A model generated the notes under the pieces. The model was not told where the DNA came from. It saw only the letters and a program-made list of their open reading frames with translations, and did no database searches. 64,000 bases of DNA from G965247265 sp965247265. Its GTDB lineage: Bacteria; Pseudomonadota; Gammaproteobacteria; UBA4575. Each line of letters begins with the position of its first letter. Position 1 is the stretch's first letter. The stretch is taken from positions 1,054,001-1,118,000 of the forward strand of contig OZ252002.1 of NCBI GenBank assembly GCA_965247265.1. The letters are read 5' to 3'. Positions 62,816-64,000 of this stretch are shown in pieces. Both the position numbers and the translations under genes were made by a program.

Positions 62816-64000
62816 TTGAATGACATGGTGAAAAATTTACTGCTTTGGGCAGTGATTGCAGTTGTGCTAATGACTGTTTTCAATAATTTTGCTCCTCGCC
62901 CAGATTCTCCTGCTGAACTCTCTTATTCAACGTTTATTGAACGAGTTAATGCGGGGCATGTTAAGTCCGTTTTAATTAGTCCGGATGGTCGGCGCATTGA
63001 AGGTAAATATGAAAGCGGAGAAGTTTTTGAGACAGTCAGTCCAGGTGACGTAGGCTTAGTAAAAGATTTACTCGACAATAATGTTGAGATAGAGGCAGGT
63101 GAAGCAAAACCTCGCTCCTTGCTTCTTGATATTTTAATCAGCTGGTTCCCAATGTTGTTGTTGATTGGTGTATGGATTTTCTTCATGCGTCAAATGCAAG
63201 GTGGTGGCTCAGGCCGTGGTGCCATGTCATTTGGTAAGAGCAAAGCCCGTTTAATGAGTGAAGACCAAATTAAGGTTACCTTTAATGATGTTGCAGGCGT
63301 TGAAGAAGCAAAAGAAGAAGTGTCTGAACTAGTAGAATTTCTTCGCGATCCAGGAAAGTTTCAAAAACTAGGCGGAAAAATACCTCGCGGTGTGTTGATG
63401 GTAGGGTTACCCGGTACAGGTAAAACGTTACTTGCAAAAGCTATAGCAGGTGAAGCAAAAGTTCCATTCTTTACTATTTCTGGCTCAGATTTTGTTGAAA
63501 TGTTTGTTGGTGTGGGTGCATCTCGTGTACGCGATATGTTTAGTCAAGCTAAGAAACATTCTCCCTGCATTATATTTATTGATGAAATTGATGCAGTAGG
63601 GCGACATCGAGGCGCAGGGCTTGGTGGTGGTCATGATGAGCGCGAACAAACATTAAACCAATTACTCGTTGAGATGGATGGGTTTGAGGGAAATGAAGGT
63701 GTCATTGTTATTGCTGCGACAAACCGTCCCGATGTATTAGACCCAGCATTACTACGACCAGGCCGGTTTGATCGTCAAGTGACTGTTTCCTTACCCGATA
63801 TTCGTGGTCGCGAACAAATTTTAAAGGTGCACATGCGTAAAGTACCACTGGGCAAAGATGTTCGTGCAGATTTCATTGCGCGTGGTACACCTGGATTTTC
63901 AGGCGCAGATTTAGCAAACCTTGTAAATGAAGCTGCATTATTCGCTGCACGTGCAGATAAACGAACTGTAGACATGGATGATTTTGAACGCGCTAAAGAT
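62816..64000 (+). CDS. ftsH: FtsH, ATP-dependent zinc metalloprotease (3' end missing)
   Basis: 395 codons are open to the end of the window. TTG 62816, with AAGAGG seven bases upstream, is preferred over ATG 62825 because it gives the family start MNDMVKNLLLW. Two membrane helices (about 8-25 and 103-122) flank a periplasmic domain. The AAA domain has Walker A GLPGTGKT, Walker B IIFIDEID and the second region of homology RPDVLDPALLRPGRFD. The HEAGH zinc-protease part lies beyond the window. FtsH degrades unassembled membrane and regulatory proteins. Confidence 0.96.
   Translation, partial: MNDMVKNLLLWAVIAVVLMTVFNNFAPRPDSPAELSYSTFIERVNAGHVKSVLISPDGRRIEGKYESGEVFETVSPGDVGLVKDLLDNNVEIEAGEAKPRSLLLDILISWFPMLLLIGVWIFFMRQMQGGGSGRGAMSFGKSKARLMSEDQIKVTFNDVAGVEEAKEEVSELVEFLRDPGKFQKLGGKIPRGVLMVGLPGTGKTLLAKAIAGEAKVPFFTISGSDFVEMFVGVGASRVRDMFSQAKKHSPCIIFIDEIDAVGRHRGAGLGGGHDEREQTLNQLLVEMDGFEGNEGVIVIAATNRPDVLDPALLRPGRFDRQVTVSLPDIRGREQILKVHMRKVPLGKDVRADFIARGTPGFSGADLANLVNEAALFAARADKRTVDMDDFERAKD

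Noticed and set aside
1..64000. CRISPR arrays, IS elements, phage genes
   Set aside because: No regularly spaced repeats, transposase or phage structural motifs were seen on either strand.

Overview
The window reads as chromosomal DNA of an AT-rich gammaproteobacterium. Support comes from gene neighbourhoods and products typical of that class: carA-carB-greA-rlmE-ftsH, smc-zipA-ligA, hemL-thiE-thiD beside a divergent rubredoxin, argC followed by a coiled-coil protein, a bactofilin and erpA, plus lpxA, lpxD, mpl, queF, rppH and hemJ. lpxA and lpxD make it Gram-negative. No rRNA operon, complete tRNA, CRISPR array or IS transposase was seen.

Layout. 0-1.2 kb: end of a Memo-family gene and a DUF1648 membrane protein. 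1.2-5.2 kb (minus): MoxR ATPase, DUF58 protein and a TgpA-type transglutaminase. 5.4-9.6 kb (plus): a tungsten aldehyde oxidoreductase cluster (aorA, aorB, aorC, a MoaD-like carrier and a companion ORF) in which four of five genes are broken. 9.6-18.8 kb: ECF sigma factor and probable anti-sigma factor, an aminotransferase, cysZ, queF, smc, zipA. 18.9-28.4 kb: ligA, PilZ protein, lpxA, mpl, a kinase/cyclic-nucleotide-domain fusion, LON-domain protein, thioredoxin, ABC exporter. 28.5-36.8 kb: small accessory genes, then hemL-thiE-thiD, rubredoxin, class II aldolase, adenosine-kinase-like protein, HAD phosphatase, rppH. 36.8-42.6 kb: a PepSY / FMN-binding / porin set with a Fur-box-like site, a DUF1461 gene, hemJ and a ClC transporter. 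42.7-46.6 kb: argC to lpxD. 46.6-50.5 kb: small envelope genes including two L,D-transpeptidases. 50.5-57 kb: an accessory segment with six copies of a short hairpin repeat, two decayed genes, a copper operon and the 3' half of a tRNA-Thr gene (a likely attachment-site scar). 57.1-64 kb: carA to ftsH, which runs off the end.

Two things stand out. First, at least 16 genes carry a frameshift or in-frame stop although the reading frame clearly continues beyond it. About 20 kb of strongly conserved housekeeping genes carry none, smc being the exception. This fits early gene decay better than uniform sequencing error, but several lesions lie in homopolymers, so error is not excluded. Second, the copper operon begins with a small exported Cys/His/Met-rich protein ending in Pro-Pro motifs. 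Its last codons can pair with the ribosome binding site of the next gene, which suggests a copper-responsive translational leader of the CutF/CopL type.
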